DNA of 64,000 bases from JBPOFY01 sp051252415 (lineage in GTDB: Bacteria; Verrucomicrobiota; Verrucomicrobiia; Opitutales; Coraliomargaritaceae): positions 62,001 to 126,000 of the forward strand of contig JBPOGA010000008.1 of NCBI GenBank assembly GCA_051252415.1, in the 5' to 3' direction. The notes beneath the pieces are model-generated. The model did not search any database. It was given only the letters and a program-made list of their open reading frames with translations, and was not told where the DNA came from. The translations under genes were made by a program, and so were the position numbers. Below, piece after piece: positions 7,714 through 16,848 of the stretch. The stretch's first letter is position 1. Every line of letters begins with the position of its first letter.

Positions 7714-9166
7714 GCATCTCGCACTCACACTACTCTGCGGCCTCTTCACAATTCAGGCAGTCCAAGCAGACAAACAGACTAGCGCCCAATCACCCGCTTC
7801 ATTTGATAGCGCAGCTACACTGGTTGAAATAGAAATCACCAAAACCAGCTACGACTACTCGCTCCCCTGGAATACTCGCAACCGACAAAGCTGGAAAAAT
7901 GGCATCGTCATCGCTGAGCATCAGATACTCACCACTGCCGACGGCTTCTCAGGGCAAACACTTTGCCGTGTGCGTAAAGGCGGGATCGCTCATCAGTATA
8001 CCGCCACGCTAAAGTGGATCGATTACTACACCAATATTGCCATCCTCGACATCGAAGACCCCGTTTTCTGGGAGGGCATGCAGCCAACACGCCTCTCTGA
8101 GAGCATTCCAGAATCAGGCGAGCTACAAATCCTGCGTTGGCGCAACGGACGCATCGAAGAGCGTGCGGCCGAAATCATACAGCTCTACGTAGGTAAAAAC
8201 AAGATGAGCTATGTGAATCATTTACACCTCTCTGCCTCCACCAACATGGACGCCGCAGGCTGGTCCGAAGTGATCCTATTTCAAAACGAAATCATCGGCC
8301 TCGCGGCTGCCTCTACCAACGACAATTTGACCATACTTCCGGCCCCTGTCATCGCCGCGGTGCTCAAGCAAAAAGCCAGTGGTAAGGACTCAGGCATCGG
8401 GCACTTTGACTTCAGTGTCATGGACGCCAAGAACCCATCCCTACTCCAATCCAAAGGGATGCAAGCCTCGGATATCGGCGTGGTCGTCACCAAAGTCGGC
8501 GCCCGTAGGCTCGCAGCCAACACCTTAAAAGTTGGCGATGTATTGCTCGCGATCGACGGGTTTGAAATCGATAACGACGGAAAATACATCGATCCCACCT
8601 ACGGACGTCTTTCACTCTACGGACTCGCCACACGTAACTATGAGGCAGGCGATACGCTCCCCATGCGTGTATGGCGCGACAATCAAGAGCTCAGCGTCGA
8701 TTATACACTTCCGCGTGCAGAATTCGAGAAAGCCCTCGTCCCCGAGCAGCTCTACGACCAAGCCCCAGAATACTTAATCGCTGGTGGCCTCCTCTTCCAG
8801 CCGATCACTGGCCCCTATCTCAACACCTACGGCAAGAACAAGCCACTGCTACTCGACTACTACAGCTACAACGCCGAACTCCCCGAACGCGACGGCCTCG
8901 TGATCTTATCCTCCGTCATTCCTGACAACTATAATCTCGGCTACGAAAGCACCCGCCAACTCATCGTCGATAGTATCAATGGATACACGATCCACACGAT
9001 TACAGATATCACCAAGGCACTCGAAAATCCCAAAGACGAATTCCACCGCATCGAATTCATGCCAGGGCAATGGCTCAAACACATGGTGCTCGAGGCAGCC
9101 ACAATGGACGCAGCCACTCAACGTATTCTGGAACACTATAACATCCCCAAAGCCAGCTCAGACTAA
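7706..9166 (+). CDS. catalytically dead HtrA-like paralogue (pseudoprotease)
   Basis: 486 aa, same architecture as the preceding protease: signal peptide (about 1-21, LALTLLCGLFTIQAVQA), degenerate trypsin fold, then PDZ-like regions (VVVTKVG...LKVGDVLLAIDGFEI and SINGYTIHTITDITKAL). Aligned to its neighbour, the catalytic positions are replaced. NAHVV becomes TADGF (His to Asp79), DLAVIKV becomes NIAILDI (Asp to Asn110), and GNSGGP becomes AGWSEV (Ser to Trp186 without gaps). The remaining protein is well conserved in length and layout, so it is not a decaying gene. It overlaps the upstream gene by 8 bp, implying stoichiometric coupled expression. Likely a binding or regulatory partner of the active protease (inference). 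Confidence 0.85.
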   Translation: MIKHLALTLLCGLFTIQAVQADKQTSAQSPASFDSAATLVEIEITKTSYDYSLPWNTRNRQSWKNGIVIAEHQILTTADGFSGQTLCRVRKGGIAHQYTATLKWIDYYTNIAILDIEDPVFWEGMQPTRLSESIPESGELQILRWRNGRIEERAAEIIQLYVGKNKMSYVNHLHLSASTNMDAAGWSEVILFQNEIIGLAAASTNDNLTILPAPVIAAVLKQKASGKDSGIGHFDFSVMDAKNPSLLQSKGMQASDIGVVVTKVGARRLAANTLKVGDVLLAIDGFEIDNDGKYIDPTYGRLSLYGLATRNYEAGDTLPMRVWRDNQELSVDYTLPRAEFEKALVPEQLYDQAPEYLIAGGLLFQPITGPYLNTYGKNKPLLLDYYSYNAELPERDGLVILSSVIPDNYNLGYESTRQLIVDSINGYTIHTITDITKALENPKDEFHRIEFMPGQWLKHMVLEAATMDAATQRILEHYNIPKASSD

Positions 9167-9228
9167 CAACAGTCTATCCCTACACAATAATCCATTATAG
9201 AGCCACCAATGCTAGTTCCACTAGGCTC

Positions 9229-11025
9229 ATGAAGCCAAAGACAACAAAACCAGTTCCTTTCGGTTTTCGCCAGCTAACATTACCCAGCATCGCAGAGTCT
9301 TGGTTGTGGTCTTGTATATTAGTCTTCGTCGTTAGTTTCATCGCGCACGCTGGTGCGATCGGAGCCATCTTTTTTCAGGATGATTTCGGTGTTTTGAGGA
9401 TTAATTCGTTTCCGCAATGGGAACCGCGAGACTTTCGCTTCACCTCGCGTATCATCTGGTGGTTGAACTATCAGTTCGCTGGTCTGAGCGCACCAGTGTT
9501 TCATTTGACAAATATAATTCTCCACTCCGCCGTAGCGGTGCTATTATACTTCATTGCGCGGGATTGGATTGGACGATTTGCCAAACGACACGATCAGAAA
9601 GCCGCATATGGAGCACTTATTGCGGCCTTACTGTTTGCAGTGCATCCACTCGGAACGGAAATCACTCATTATGTTCGGGCTCTAGATACGCTGTTGATGA
9701 CAGGCTTGGGCTTTGCCGCCGTCTATTGCCTGAGTCGGTTCACTGGAAAGAACTGGTCCCAACTGCTATTCGCCGCAGTGTTCGCTTTGCTTGCCTGCTA
9801 CAGTAAACCAACCGGTGTGCCGTGGGTCCCGGCATTAATCTTGTGGACCACAGGCTGTCTATTGAGCCCTACAACTTGGCGCAGTTACTTTGACAGACGC
9901 TATATAGTGCGCGGCACATTGATTGCAATATTAGCCATCGTGATTCTTTCACATGACAACCTAAACTCTGTTTTTCATCACGTCGGAATGAAGGTCACTG
10001 CTCAAGTCGACTCGGGGAGTTTTTGGGAGAATGCACTCACACAATTACGCCTATCTGGGCCCTTACTACAAAAGCTCATTTGGCCTTCCGACTTGGTCAG
10101 TGATTATTTCGGATCGTATTCCACGAAGTGGACAGACCCCGGCGTCTTGCTAGGGATTGGCATTCTCGTTTCGGCGACTGCCACTTGTGTATGGTTGGGT
10201 ATATCAAGACGCCGCGTGCCGCTGTGGGCAATTGGCGTGCTCTTCGGCAGTCATTTGTTACACTGCTTCTACCCCGAGGGCGACTACTACGCAGAGTATC
10301 GGGCGTATCCGTCGATTGCCGCGTTTTGTTTGATCATTGGTTGGGCGGCGACAGAGCTGAGCCAACTTGCACGTAAGATACACTGGTTAGCGAACGGAGC
10401 GATAGGGCTGGCATTGGTGTTAGCAATCTACACATGCCACCAACGATCCTCTGACTGGTCCTCTATTGAAACGCTTAGCGACGACACCCTAGAGACATAT
10501 CCTTGGAACATGCGCGCGCACTATCATGGCATACTCAGCGCTTACGAACGGGGAGACGACCAAGAGGTAGAGAAACGTGTGAAACGAATGCGCACGGATG
10601 TGCAAACACTTGTGAAAGCCAACAAAGACCTCCCACACGATCGCCATTATAATTGGTCGCACTCGGTGCTTTTTATGATCCACGCCGAAGGAACCAACGC
10701 ACGTTCGCTGGTCCGCACCAATCGCGAGCCGGAAGCGATTGGTCGCATGCAGAGCTTGGGCGCTAACCTCAATAACCAGCCGTTTGGCCAGCAAGACAAG
10801 TTCCAAGCGAGCTACAACGTGTTTCTAGCGGTCGTACTCGCGGACACGGGATCCTATTCCGAAGCATGGCGATTGCTTCGTCCCTATGCAATCGCCCATG
10901 ATACCTCCAATAACCAAGCCGCCAAAATTAAATGGACAGTGCCTTGGTGGCTACAACCACTTCTGGATGACGCCGTGCAGCAAGGTCGAGCAAATGGATA
11001 CCCATTCACTTTCGACGAGAATTGA
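9229..11025 (+). CDS. polytopic membrane protein of the GT-C/TMTC-like type
   Basis: 598 aa. Residues 25-420 hold about ten hydrophobic segments. FFQDDFG after the first segment resembles the lumenal acidic motif of GT-C glycosyltransferases. AVHPLGTEITHYVRALDTLL and LLACYSKPTGVPWVPAL match the HP-x-x-TE and SK-x-TG motifs of the TMTC/protein O-mannosyltransferase-like group. The C-terminal ~170 residues are soluble and helical (NMRAHYHGILSAYERGD), compatible with TPR-like repeats, again as in TMTC proteins. A lipid-linked sugar transferase acting on the outer face of the membrane is the best guess; substrate unknown. It stands alone between the htrA pair and the DUF1592 gene. No clear Shine-Dalgarno precedes the ATG. 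Confidence 0.6.
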   Translation: MKPKTTKPVPFGFRQLTLPSIAESWLWSCILVFVVSFIAHAGAIGAIFFQDDFGVLRINSFPQWEPRDFRFTSRIIWWLNYQFAGLSAPVFHLTNIILHSAVAVLLYFIARDWIGRFAKRHDQKAAYGALIAALLFAVHPLGTEITHYVRALDTLLMTGLGFAAVYCLSRFTGKNWSQLLFAAVFALLACYSKPTGVPWVPALILWTTGCLLSPTTWRSYFDRRYIVRGTLIAILAIVILSHDNLNSVFHHVGMKVTAQVDSGSFWENALTQLRLSGPLLQKLIWPSDLVSDYFGSYSTKWTDPGVLLGIGILVSATATCVWLGISRRRVPLWAIGVLFGSHLLHCFYPEGDYYAEYRAYPSIAAFCLIIGWAATELSQLARKIHWLANGAIGLALVLAIYTCHQRSSDWSSIETLSDDTLETYPWNMRAHYHGILSAYERGDDQEVEKRVKRMRTDVQTLVKANKDLPHDRHYNWSHSVLFMIHAEGTNARSLVRTNREPEAIGRMQSLGANLNNQPFGQQDKFQASYNVFLAVVLADTGSYSEAWRLLRPYAIAHDTSNNQAAKIKWTVPWWLQPLLDDAVQQGRANGYPFTFDEN

Positions 11026-11176
11026 GCGCTCACCTGTTCACAAAGGTTACCAAGCTCCGAAAGCAAGCATTGCAAAAATAGATACCTTAATCACGGGATA
11101 GATATTTCCACGAAGTTGATATATACTATCATTTTGCCTTACGCCTGACTAACATTCATAGTAATACCTAACAATA

Positions 11177-13549
11177 ATGAATCTGCAGATCCGACCCAAA
11201 CATCTGCCACGCTTGCTGGGTGCACTAATATCGCTATACTCGACGGCAACAGCCCATGCATCCGCTGATGAGTTTGCCGACAAAGTGCATCCGTTTTTCG
11301 AGCAACACTGCAAGGGCTGCCACGGTCCCAATAAGGAGAAAGGCGATTTACGAGTCGATCAACTGAGCGCGAAATTCGATGATCATTATAGCCTGGATCA
11401 CTTCCAAAATATTATCGACCAGCTGACAACTGAATCAATGCCACCAGAAGAGGAACCACAGCCGGACGCGCAGCAAGTGGTCGAGGTGATGGGCATCATA
11501 TCCAAGCACCTTGAGACTGCTAAAGAAAGGTACAGCGCCGGTGGCGGCAAACCGGTGCGACGCTTAACCCGCACGGAATACGTCAACACCGTCTGGGACC
11601 TGCTAGGAGTTCGGATACCGGCCGAGAAGCTGCCGGATGATGAGTCCGTGGGTAAATTTGATACCGACGCGACCGCGCTCTACATGACGGATATGCACAT
11701 ACAGGTCACGCTCGAGGCCGCACGCGATGCCGTAAAACGATTCATTGTGAGCCGCAATGAGGAGCCGGGTGTGCGAGAAGTCGACGTCAAATATTCATCT
11801 GATCTCAAAAATGCTAGATACACTTTCCTAGCGAACAATGTCCCTTCGGCCGGCTACTTAAACATTCGCATGAAGTGGTGGAAACGTGACCAGAATCCAG
11901 CGAGTCAAATCTCTATCGGCCCTGAATTCGGAGAGGAAGTCTATGATGTGACAGGCACAGAAAGATCACCCCAGTTAATCGACACGAACATCTATGAGCC
12001 TATAGATAAAATTAGATGGAAGATCTTTTACTCGAATCTCCCGAACGAGAAAACGCCCAACCCTCCGCTGGGTAGAGCGCTTGGGAGGTATAAAATAACC
12101 GATGAGACTTTAGTCGCCGCACAAAGCCTAGTGACACAGAAGCCAGTCATTCTAGGTGAGCTGAAATATTACCAGATTATCAGCCAACAGCCATATGAGT
12201 TCTTTAAACCATTTTTGAGCGCGAGCAGAGAAGCGGCAGGCGCATTGCCAGATAGAGCCGCCTTGGCTATCATTCACAAATTTGTGGCAATAGTGAATCG
12301 TGGTGGAGATGTGGATCCGGAGTTTGTGAAAAAGCTGAATGCTATTTTCAAACAAGGCCGACAACAAGGCATGCCTTTCTGGGAAGCACTGGAGGAGCCA
12401 TTGGCAATATCGATGTGTTCGATTCTGTCGACATTTCACTTTGAAAACCGAGGCTCGAATCAAGAAACGAGAACGATCTCTGGAGTCGAGCTGGCCAACC
12501 GCCTATCCTACACACTTTGGCGTTCTGCCCCCGACTCTGAATTACTCAACCTCGGGAAATCCGGTGAGTTACTCTACCCTCAGGTCAAATCGGATCAGAT
12601 CGTGCGCATGATGAACGAAAAAAAATTCGACCGTTTTCTTCGAGATTTCACAGAGCAGTGGCTGGAGCTCGGACGGCAAGATGCAATTGCCGTGGACACA
12701 CGGGTCTATAACAACTTCGACTATGGAGTGAAACAATCAATGAAGGAAGAAACGATTCAGTTCGTTTGGTATTTGGTGCGAAACAACTTACCACTCTCCA
12801 ACTTTATCGACTCCGATTTCATGGTCATCAACAGCGCGCTGGCACGGCACTATGGGGTGCCCGGTGTGATCGGCCATGAGTTTCGCGCGGTGCCAATCAA
12901 ACCAGAATACGATGAACGCGGCGGAGTTGTGACACACGCCGGCATTCTCATGCAAACAGGCACAGGAGACCGCACCTCGATCGTGGAGCGTGGGGCTTTT
13001 GTCGCGCGTAAACTGCTTGGCGATCCACCACCACCGCCACCACCAAATGCAGGGGAACTACCCACCGATGATGCCAGCACGGCTAAAATGACGGCGGCAG
13101 AACTGGTTCAGCATCATGCATCCACGCCACAATGCGCGACTTGCCATAATAACATCGACCCTATGGGAATGGCATTGGAGGAATTCGATGCCATTGGACT
13201 CTTACGCACTGTAGAAAAACGAATCAATCCAGCGCTTGCTCACTTAGGCAACCGAAGGCGGACGCCTAGAAACTTCCTTCTAAATATTAAACTCGACAAT
13301 AAAGGAAAGTTGCCCGGCGGAGAACCCTTCGTAGGAGCGGAAGGGCTGAAAAAAGCGCTGATGGAGAACGAACAAAAATTCGTAGAAAATTTCATCGAAG
13401 CACTCTTGTATTATGCGAACGGCAGAGAAGCCGGCGCTGCGGATCAGGCGATCGTCAAAGACATCATCGCTAAGTCTGCTAAAGGAAACTATCAGGCGAC
13501 TTATGTAATCTGGGCAGTCCTAGCTTCGGACGCCATTACTACATTTTAA
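11177..13549 (+). CDS. secreted cytochrome c / DUF1587-DUF1592-DUF1588-DUF1585 protein
   Basis: A 790-aa planctomycete/verrucomicrobial-type protein. After a signal peptide (about 1-29) comes a PSCyt1-like haem c domain with Cys45-Lys-Gly-Cys48-His49. A DUF1587 region follows (RRLTRTEYVNTVWDLLGV, about 128-190), then DUF1592 (ELANRLSYTLWRSAPD), DUF1588 (HAGILMQTGTGDRTSIVERG, then a Pro-rich LGDPPPPPPPN linker) with a second haem motif CATCH at 653-657 in CHNNIDPMG, and a C-terminal DUF1585 domain (FIEALLYYANGRE). Function of these DUFs is not established; the haem motifs suggest periplasmic redox activity. The family is almost always followed by a DUF1552 gene, as it is here 52 bp downstream, so the two are presumably one operon and one complex. 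Confidence 0.9.
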   Translation: MNLQIRPKHLPRLLGALISLYSTATAHASADEFADKVHPFFEQHCKGCHGPNKEKGDLRVDQLSAKFDDHYSLDHFQNIIDQLTTESMPPEEEPQPDAQQVVEVMGIISKHLETAKERYSAGGGKPVRRLTRTEYVNTVWDLLGVRIPAEKLPDDESVGKFDTDATALYMTDMHIQVTLEAARDAVKRFIVSRNEEPGVREVDVKYSSDLKNARYTFLANNVPSAGYLNIRMKWWKRDQNPASQISIGPEFGEEVYDVTGTERSPQLIDTNIYEPIDKIRWKIFYSNLPNEKTPNPPLGRALGRYKITDETLVAAQSLVTQKPVILGELKYYQIISQQPYEFFKPFLSASREAAGALPDRAALAIIHKFVAIVNRGGDVDPEFVKKLNAIFKQGRQQGMPFWEALEEPLAISMCSILSTFHFENRGSNQETRTISGVELANRLSYTLWRSAPDSELLNLGKSGELLYPQVKSDQIVRMMNEKKFDRFLRDFTEQWLELGRQDAIAVDTRVYNNFDYGVKQSMKEETIQFVWYLVRNNLPLSNFIDSDFMVINSALARHYGVPGVIGHEFRAVPIKPEYDERGGVVTHAGILMQTGTGDRTSIVERGAFVARKLLGDPPPPPPPNAGELPTDDASTAKMTAAELVQHHASTPQCATCHNNIDPMGMALEEFDAIGLLRTVEKRINPALAHLGNRRRTPRNFLLNIKLDNKGKLPGGEPFVGAEGLKKALMENEQKFVENFIEALLYYANGREAGAADQAIVKDIIAKSAKGNYQATYVIWAVLASDAITTF

Positions 13550-13601
13550 ATATAAGTCGCAGGAAACCCGAAAAGCCTCATCATAAATAAAGGAAACAGT
13601 T

Positions 13602-14888
13602 ATGAGTAAACTATCCAGACGCACATTTCTACGCGGCAGCCTTGCCACAATCCTGTTACCCGTATTGGAGGCCAATGGCGGTGCACTAGCAATGGCAGCA
13701 ACCGGCACCAAAATCCCCAAGCGTCTCGTTTTCCTCGCGATGGGCTATGGAGTGAATGCGCAAAACTGGTTTCCCTCCCAAACAGAAGTCGGGTCGGACT
13801 ATACCCTACCCCCGCTCGTGGAATCTTTCCAGGACCTGAAAAGTGATATCTCCTTTATTCAAAATCTCGAAAGTGCTCGCTTGCATGGTCCGCATGCCGC
13901 AACGGCTAACTTTCTAACATGTGCGAATACCAAAGCGGTGCCGGGGCGTTTCACAAACTCCATCTCGTGCGACCAAGTGGCAGCTAAGGCACTGGGTGCC
14001 TACACTCGCTATAGTTCATTAGCGATCGGATCCTCCAGAGGTGTAGATGGTCATGGCGGCTCTTTAGGATATGCTTCATGGGGTCCGAATGGGAAACCAG
14101 TTGGACTTCAACGCAGCATGAACGATCTGTATGTTTCCCTTTTTGGATCAGGCAGTCAGTCAAAAGAACTCAAGGCCAAGCTAGCCCGTAAAGAAAGCAG
14201 CCTAGATGCGCTGTTGAGCAATGCCAAGAAACTCAACACACAAGTCAGCTACGAAGACCGCGACCGAGTTGACGAATATTTCACCTCGATTCGAAACATC
14301 GAGACACGACTCAGCAAAGCTCAAGAATGGGCCGATACCCCCTTCCCTGATGCGCCCTATGAAATGATCCAAAAGCTCGGCGGCAAAGAAGGCATTGAAT
14401 TGGTTTTAGATATGATGGTGGTCGCCCTAAAGACCGATTCCACTCGGGTGATGACCTATATGCTACCCACCGCTCCAATCCTTCAGGATATTCGTTTCAA
14501 AGGAAACCCGCACCGGATGAGTCACCAAGGAGCAGGCGAGCTAGACCCGAACAAACCGCACCAACAAAGAGACCGTGCGATGGCTGAACTAGCTTCCGGC
14601 TTTATCAGAAAACTGAAAACGACTAAAGAGCTGGATGGCAGTTCGGTCTTGGATCACACACTAGTCGCATACGGATCTAGCCTGCGACAAGGACACGGAG
14701 CCACCAATGGACCGATGATTCTAGCAGGCCACGGAGGTGGTGGAATCAAGCAGGGTCAAAACATTGTGTATAAGCCCAGAGAGAAACACTTGAGCGATCT
14801 CTGGTTATCTATGATCCGTCAAGCTGGTGTGCAACAGGATACATTTGCCAATAGCACAGGGGTGTTGGCCGAAATGGGATTTAGTTAA
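13602..14888 (+). CDS. Tat-exported DUF1552 protein
   Basis: 428 aa. It begins with a twin-arginine signal (SRRTFLRG at residues 5-12, then a hydrophobic stretch ATILLPVLEANGGALA), so a folded, probably cofactor-bearing protein is exported. The rest matches the DUF1552 family, which belongs near the DUF1501/sulfatase-like alkaline phosphatase fold, with VFLAMGYGVN, SARLHGPHAA and GHGATNGPMILAGHGGGG. An AGGA sequence (aaaggaaacagtt) 7 bp before the ATG supports the start. It is the usual partner of the DUF1592 protein upstream. Function is unknown; a periplasmic hydrolytic or redox pair is inferred only from export and haem motifs. Confidence 0.88.
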   Translation: MSKLSRRTFLRGSLATILLPVLEANGGALAMAATGTKIPKRLVFLAMGYGVNAQNWFPSQTEVGSDYTLPPLVESFQDLKSDISFIQNLESARLHGPHAATANFLTCANTKAVPGRFTNSISCDQVAAKALGAYTRYSSLAIGSSRGVDGHGGSLGYASWGPNGKPVGLQRSMNDLYVSLFGSGSQSKELKAKLARKESSLDALLSNAKKLNTQVSYEDRDRVDEYFTSIRNIETRLSKAQEWADTPFPDAPYEMIQKLGGKEGIELVLDMMVVALKTDSTRVMTYMLPTAPILQDIRFKGNPHRMSHQGAGELDPNKPHQQRDRAMAELASGFIRKLKTTKELDGSSVLDHTLVAYGSSLRQGHGATNGPMILAGHGGGGIKQGQNIVYKPREKHLSDLWLSMIRQAGVQQDTFANSTGVLAEMGFS

Positions 14889-14924
14889 CCCGCGACTACG
14901 AGTTGGCATCGATAATCTCAATCC

Positions 14925-16466
14925 CTATCGCGCAAAGAGAACGGTTCCAAAGCCGAAATGATCGCCTTTAAATCCGGGGCCTTCTGGACGCATCTGATTC
15001 ACCACCTGCTCGGTGTAGGGACACTCAAGCCCCTTCCGAACTTTGTAATGGTAATACACCATCTCAAAGATGGGGCGTCGGCTGAAATCACCGCGCCCTT
15101 CTTCCGAGATGGCTGTATGGTGGTATTTACCTGTGGTGTCCGTAGTTTCCTCAAAAGGGACCTTATTTCCTAAATTATAGGATGCGGTATATTCAAACCC
15201 CGCGAGGATACGATTATCTTCAGCACCATAGAGATCGAGTCCTTGGTTCCAGCCGATCTCAGCGACTACGGAAAGATAGCCAAGGCCGAGCATAGTGTGC
15301 TGCTGGTCACGCCCGCTCTCCTGACACTGACCGTCTTTATTTATCACGTAGTGCGTGAGACGCGCATTATCTTTACCGCGATGAAACCACTTAACCGCTC
15401 GGTCAAACATTCTCTGATCATCGGTAAACACCGCGATAGCCATGACCGTCTGCAAGGCCGCAAGCGCCCAGTTCCCATTGGCAAAATCTGCCATATCCTT
15501 ACAGACAGGGTAATAGACATTCGTAAACATTTTCTCCGCTCGTAGCACATCCCTCTCCGACCAACCAGAGTCGGTATACCGAAGCACCTCTGCCGCCGCA
15601 ACGAACTTCACGCCTGAAATTCCGGCAGAGAGAATCGCATCGCGTCCACTGATCTTTTCCAATTCCCCAGACCACGCATTGATAATTTCAATTGCTTTCT
15701 TTGCATGCGCTTTTTCACCAGTAATGGCCCACATCATGGCGTTCTGATAGGCCGCATTCGCATCGCTCTCGTGCTCGGACGAACGCACGCTCGGCTTACG
15801 CCCAGTCTCCTCGAATCCACCACGCACCTCGTAGTCGCTCGACGACTGCGAATGATCCCTCAAAGCTTCGAAGCCTGACGCCCAAGGTTCAACACCCGCG
15901 GCAACCTGCTGGCGCATGCGCAGAAGATCTTCTTCTCTGTGTAAAATTCCAGGATGAATGAACCCTTCCGTTGAAGCCCTCGCAGGTAAGCCCGAGGCGT
16001 CCGCGCTCTGTGCGACAGCTCCCTGACTCTGTTGCTCATAAAGATATTTAGCAAAGGATTGGTCATTTTCCACAAGTAAAGTGAACGGAATCGTGATCTC
16101 ACGTAATTCCGATTTCCGGACCACCCTCAAACTATCTTCGGCAACACCGACAACTTCGACGACAATCTGCCGACCTGTGGTATCTGTTAGCGTAATAAAC
16201 CGCTGCTTTGCTCGATCTTTAAAAGGAATACTAGAGACCACTGGCACCACCGTTGCTTCTGGCTGCTCAACTGGCACGACGGGTTCCACGACTTCCACTG
16301 GAGACTCAGGAACCGTTGGAGGCACAACTTTTCCCTCAACAACTATGACCGGAGGCGCAGGCTCCTCAGCAATGACAACGGGAGCTTCCTTTTGCCTCAA
16401 AATAGTCACAAGCACTATGCCGATTACAGCAATTAGAAGAAGAGCGAGCAGTTGGACTTTTTTCAT
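14925..16466 (-). CDS. membrane-anchored alginate-lyase-family protein with SHD1-like domain
   Basis: 513 aa. An N-terminal membrane anchor (about residues 4-24, LLALLLIAVIGIVLV) is followed by a long Pro/Val/Glu-rich linker. A ~60-residue SHD1-like beta domain comes next (ITLTDTTGRQIVVEVVGV ... REITIPFTLL). From about residue 165 an alpha-barrel domain of the alginate_lyase (PF05426-like) superfamily begins, with FIHPGILHREEDLLRMR, FANGNWALAALQT, and ESGRDQQHTMLGLGYL followed by EIGWNQGLDLYG, the last closely matching that family's pattern. Probably a polyuronate lyase acting in the periplasm or at the cell surface; exact substrate unknown. I chose the start at MKKVQLL because it gives a clean anchor; an 18-residue longer ORF is unlikely. 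Confidence 0.75.
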   Translation of the reverse strand: MKKVQLLALLLIAVIGIVLVTILRQKEAPVVIAEEPAPPVIVVEGKVVPPTVPESPVEVVEPVVPVEQPEATVVPVVSSIPFKDRAKQRFITLTDTTGRQIVVEVVGVAEDSLRVVRKSELREITIPFTLLVENDQSFAKYLYEQQSQGAVAQSADASGLPARASTEGFIHPGILHREEDLLRMRQQVAAGVEPWASGFEALRDHSQSSSDYEVRGGFEETGRKPSVRSSEHESDANAAYQNAMMWAITGEKAHAKKAIEIINAWSGELEKISGRDAILSAGISGVKFVAAAEVLRYTDSGWSERDVLRAEKMFTNVYYPVCKDMADFANGNWALAALQTVMAIAVFTDDQRMFDRAVKWFHRGKDNARLTHYVINKDGQCQESGRDQQHTMLGLGYLSVVAEIGWNQGLDLYGAEDNRILAGFEYTASYNLGNKVPFEETTDTTGKYHHTAISEEGRGDFSRRPIFEMVYYHYKVRKGLECPYTEQVVNQMRPEGPGFKGDHFGFGTVLFAR

Positions 16467-16848
16467 GGAGGATACAATCGGATTCGAAAAAGGGGGATGG
16501 GAGTCGCTGACAGGAGCCAATAATCACTATATGTATACTTCAGCCAAGCCATCTGTTCAAAGCGTGGCATCGCCCTTTTTACAAGCAGTTTTCCCTCTCC
16601 ACCACCTAGAGGAGCCCCTTTTTGTAGGGAACAGACGTAAATTCAATCCCTCTCCAAGAATAACAGGCTGAGAGTTGAAAATTCAGCCTGTAATCTGGCC
16701 AAAAAAGGTCAAATTTACATGCATTGCGTTTGCGACCTTAGCTTCCTTCATTTATCCTTTTACTTCAACTGTTGACCTGTGAAAATGTCGTTTATCGTCC
16801 ACTAGCGCGACTAATTTCATCACATACATCCTTCCTGCTAAAATATAT
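16467..16848. other. 382-bp divergent intergenic region (alginate-lyase gene / PATR gene)
   Basis: No coding potential. It must hold promoters for both flanking genes, which run apart. The only clear structure is a perfect 9-bp inverted repeat, ACAGGCTGA at 16663-16671 and TCAGCCTGT at 16683-16691, separated by 11 bp. It lies about 160 bp before the PATR gene start and is followed by no T-tract, so an operator or a leader hairpin fits better than a terminator. I cannot identify convincing -35/-10 boxes. Confidence 0.5.

Noticed and set aside
7556..9166. Start of the second HtrA-like gene at 7556
   Set aside because: The 50 upstream residues lie inside the first protease gene; ATG at 7706 gives a clean signal peptide and an 8-bp overlap.
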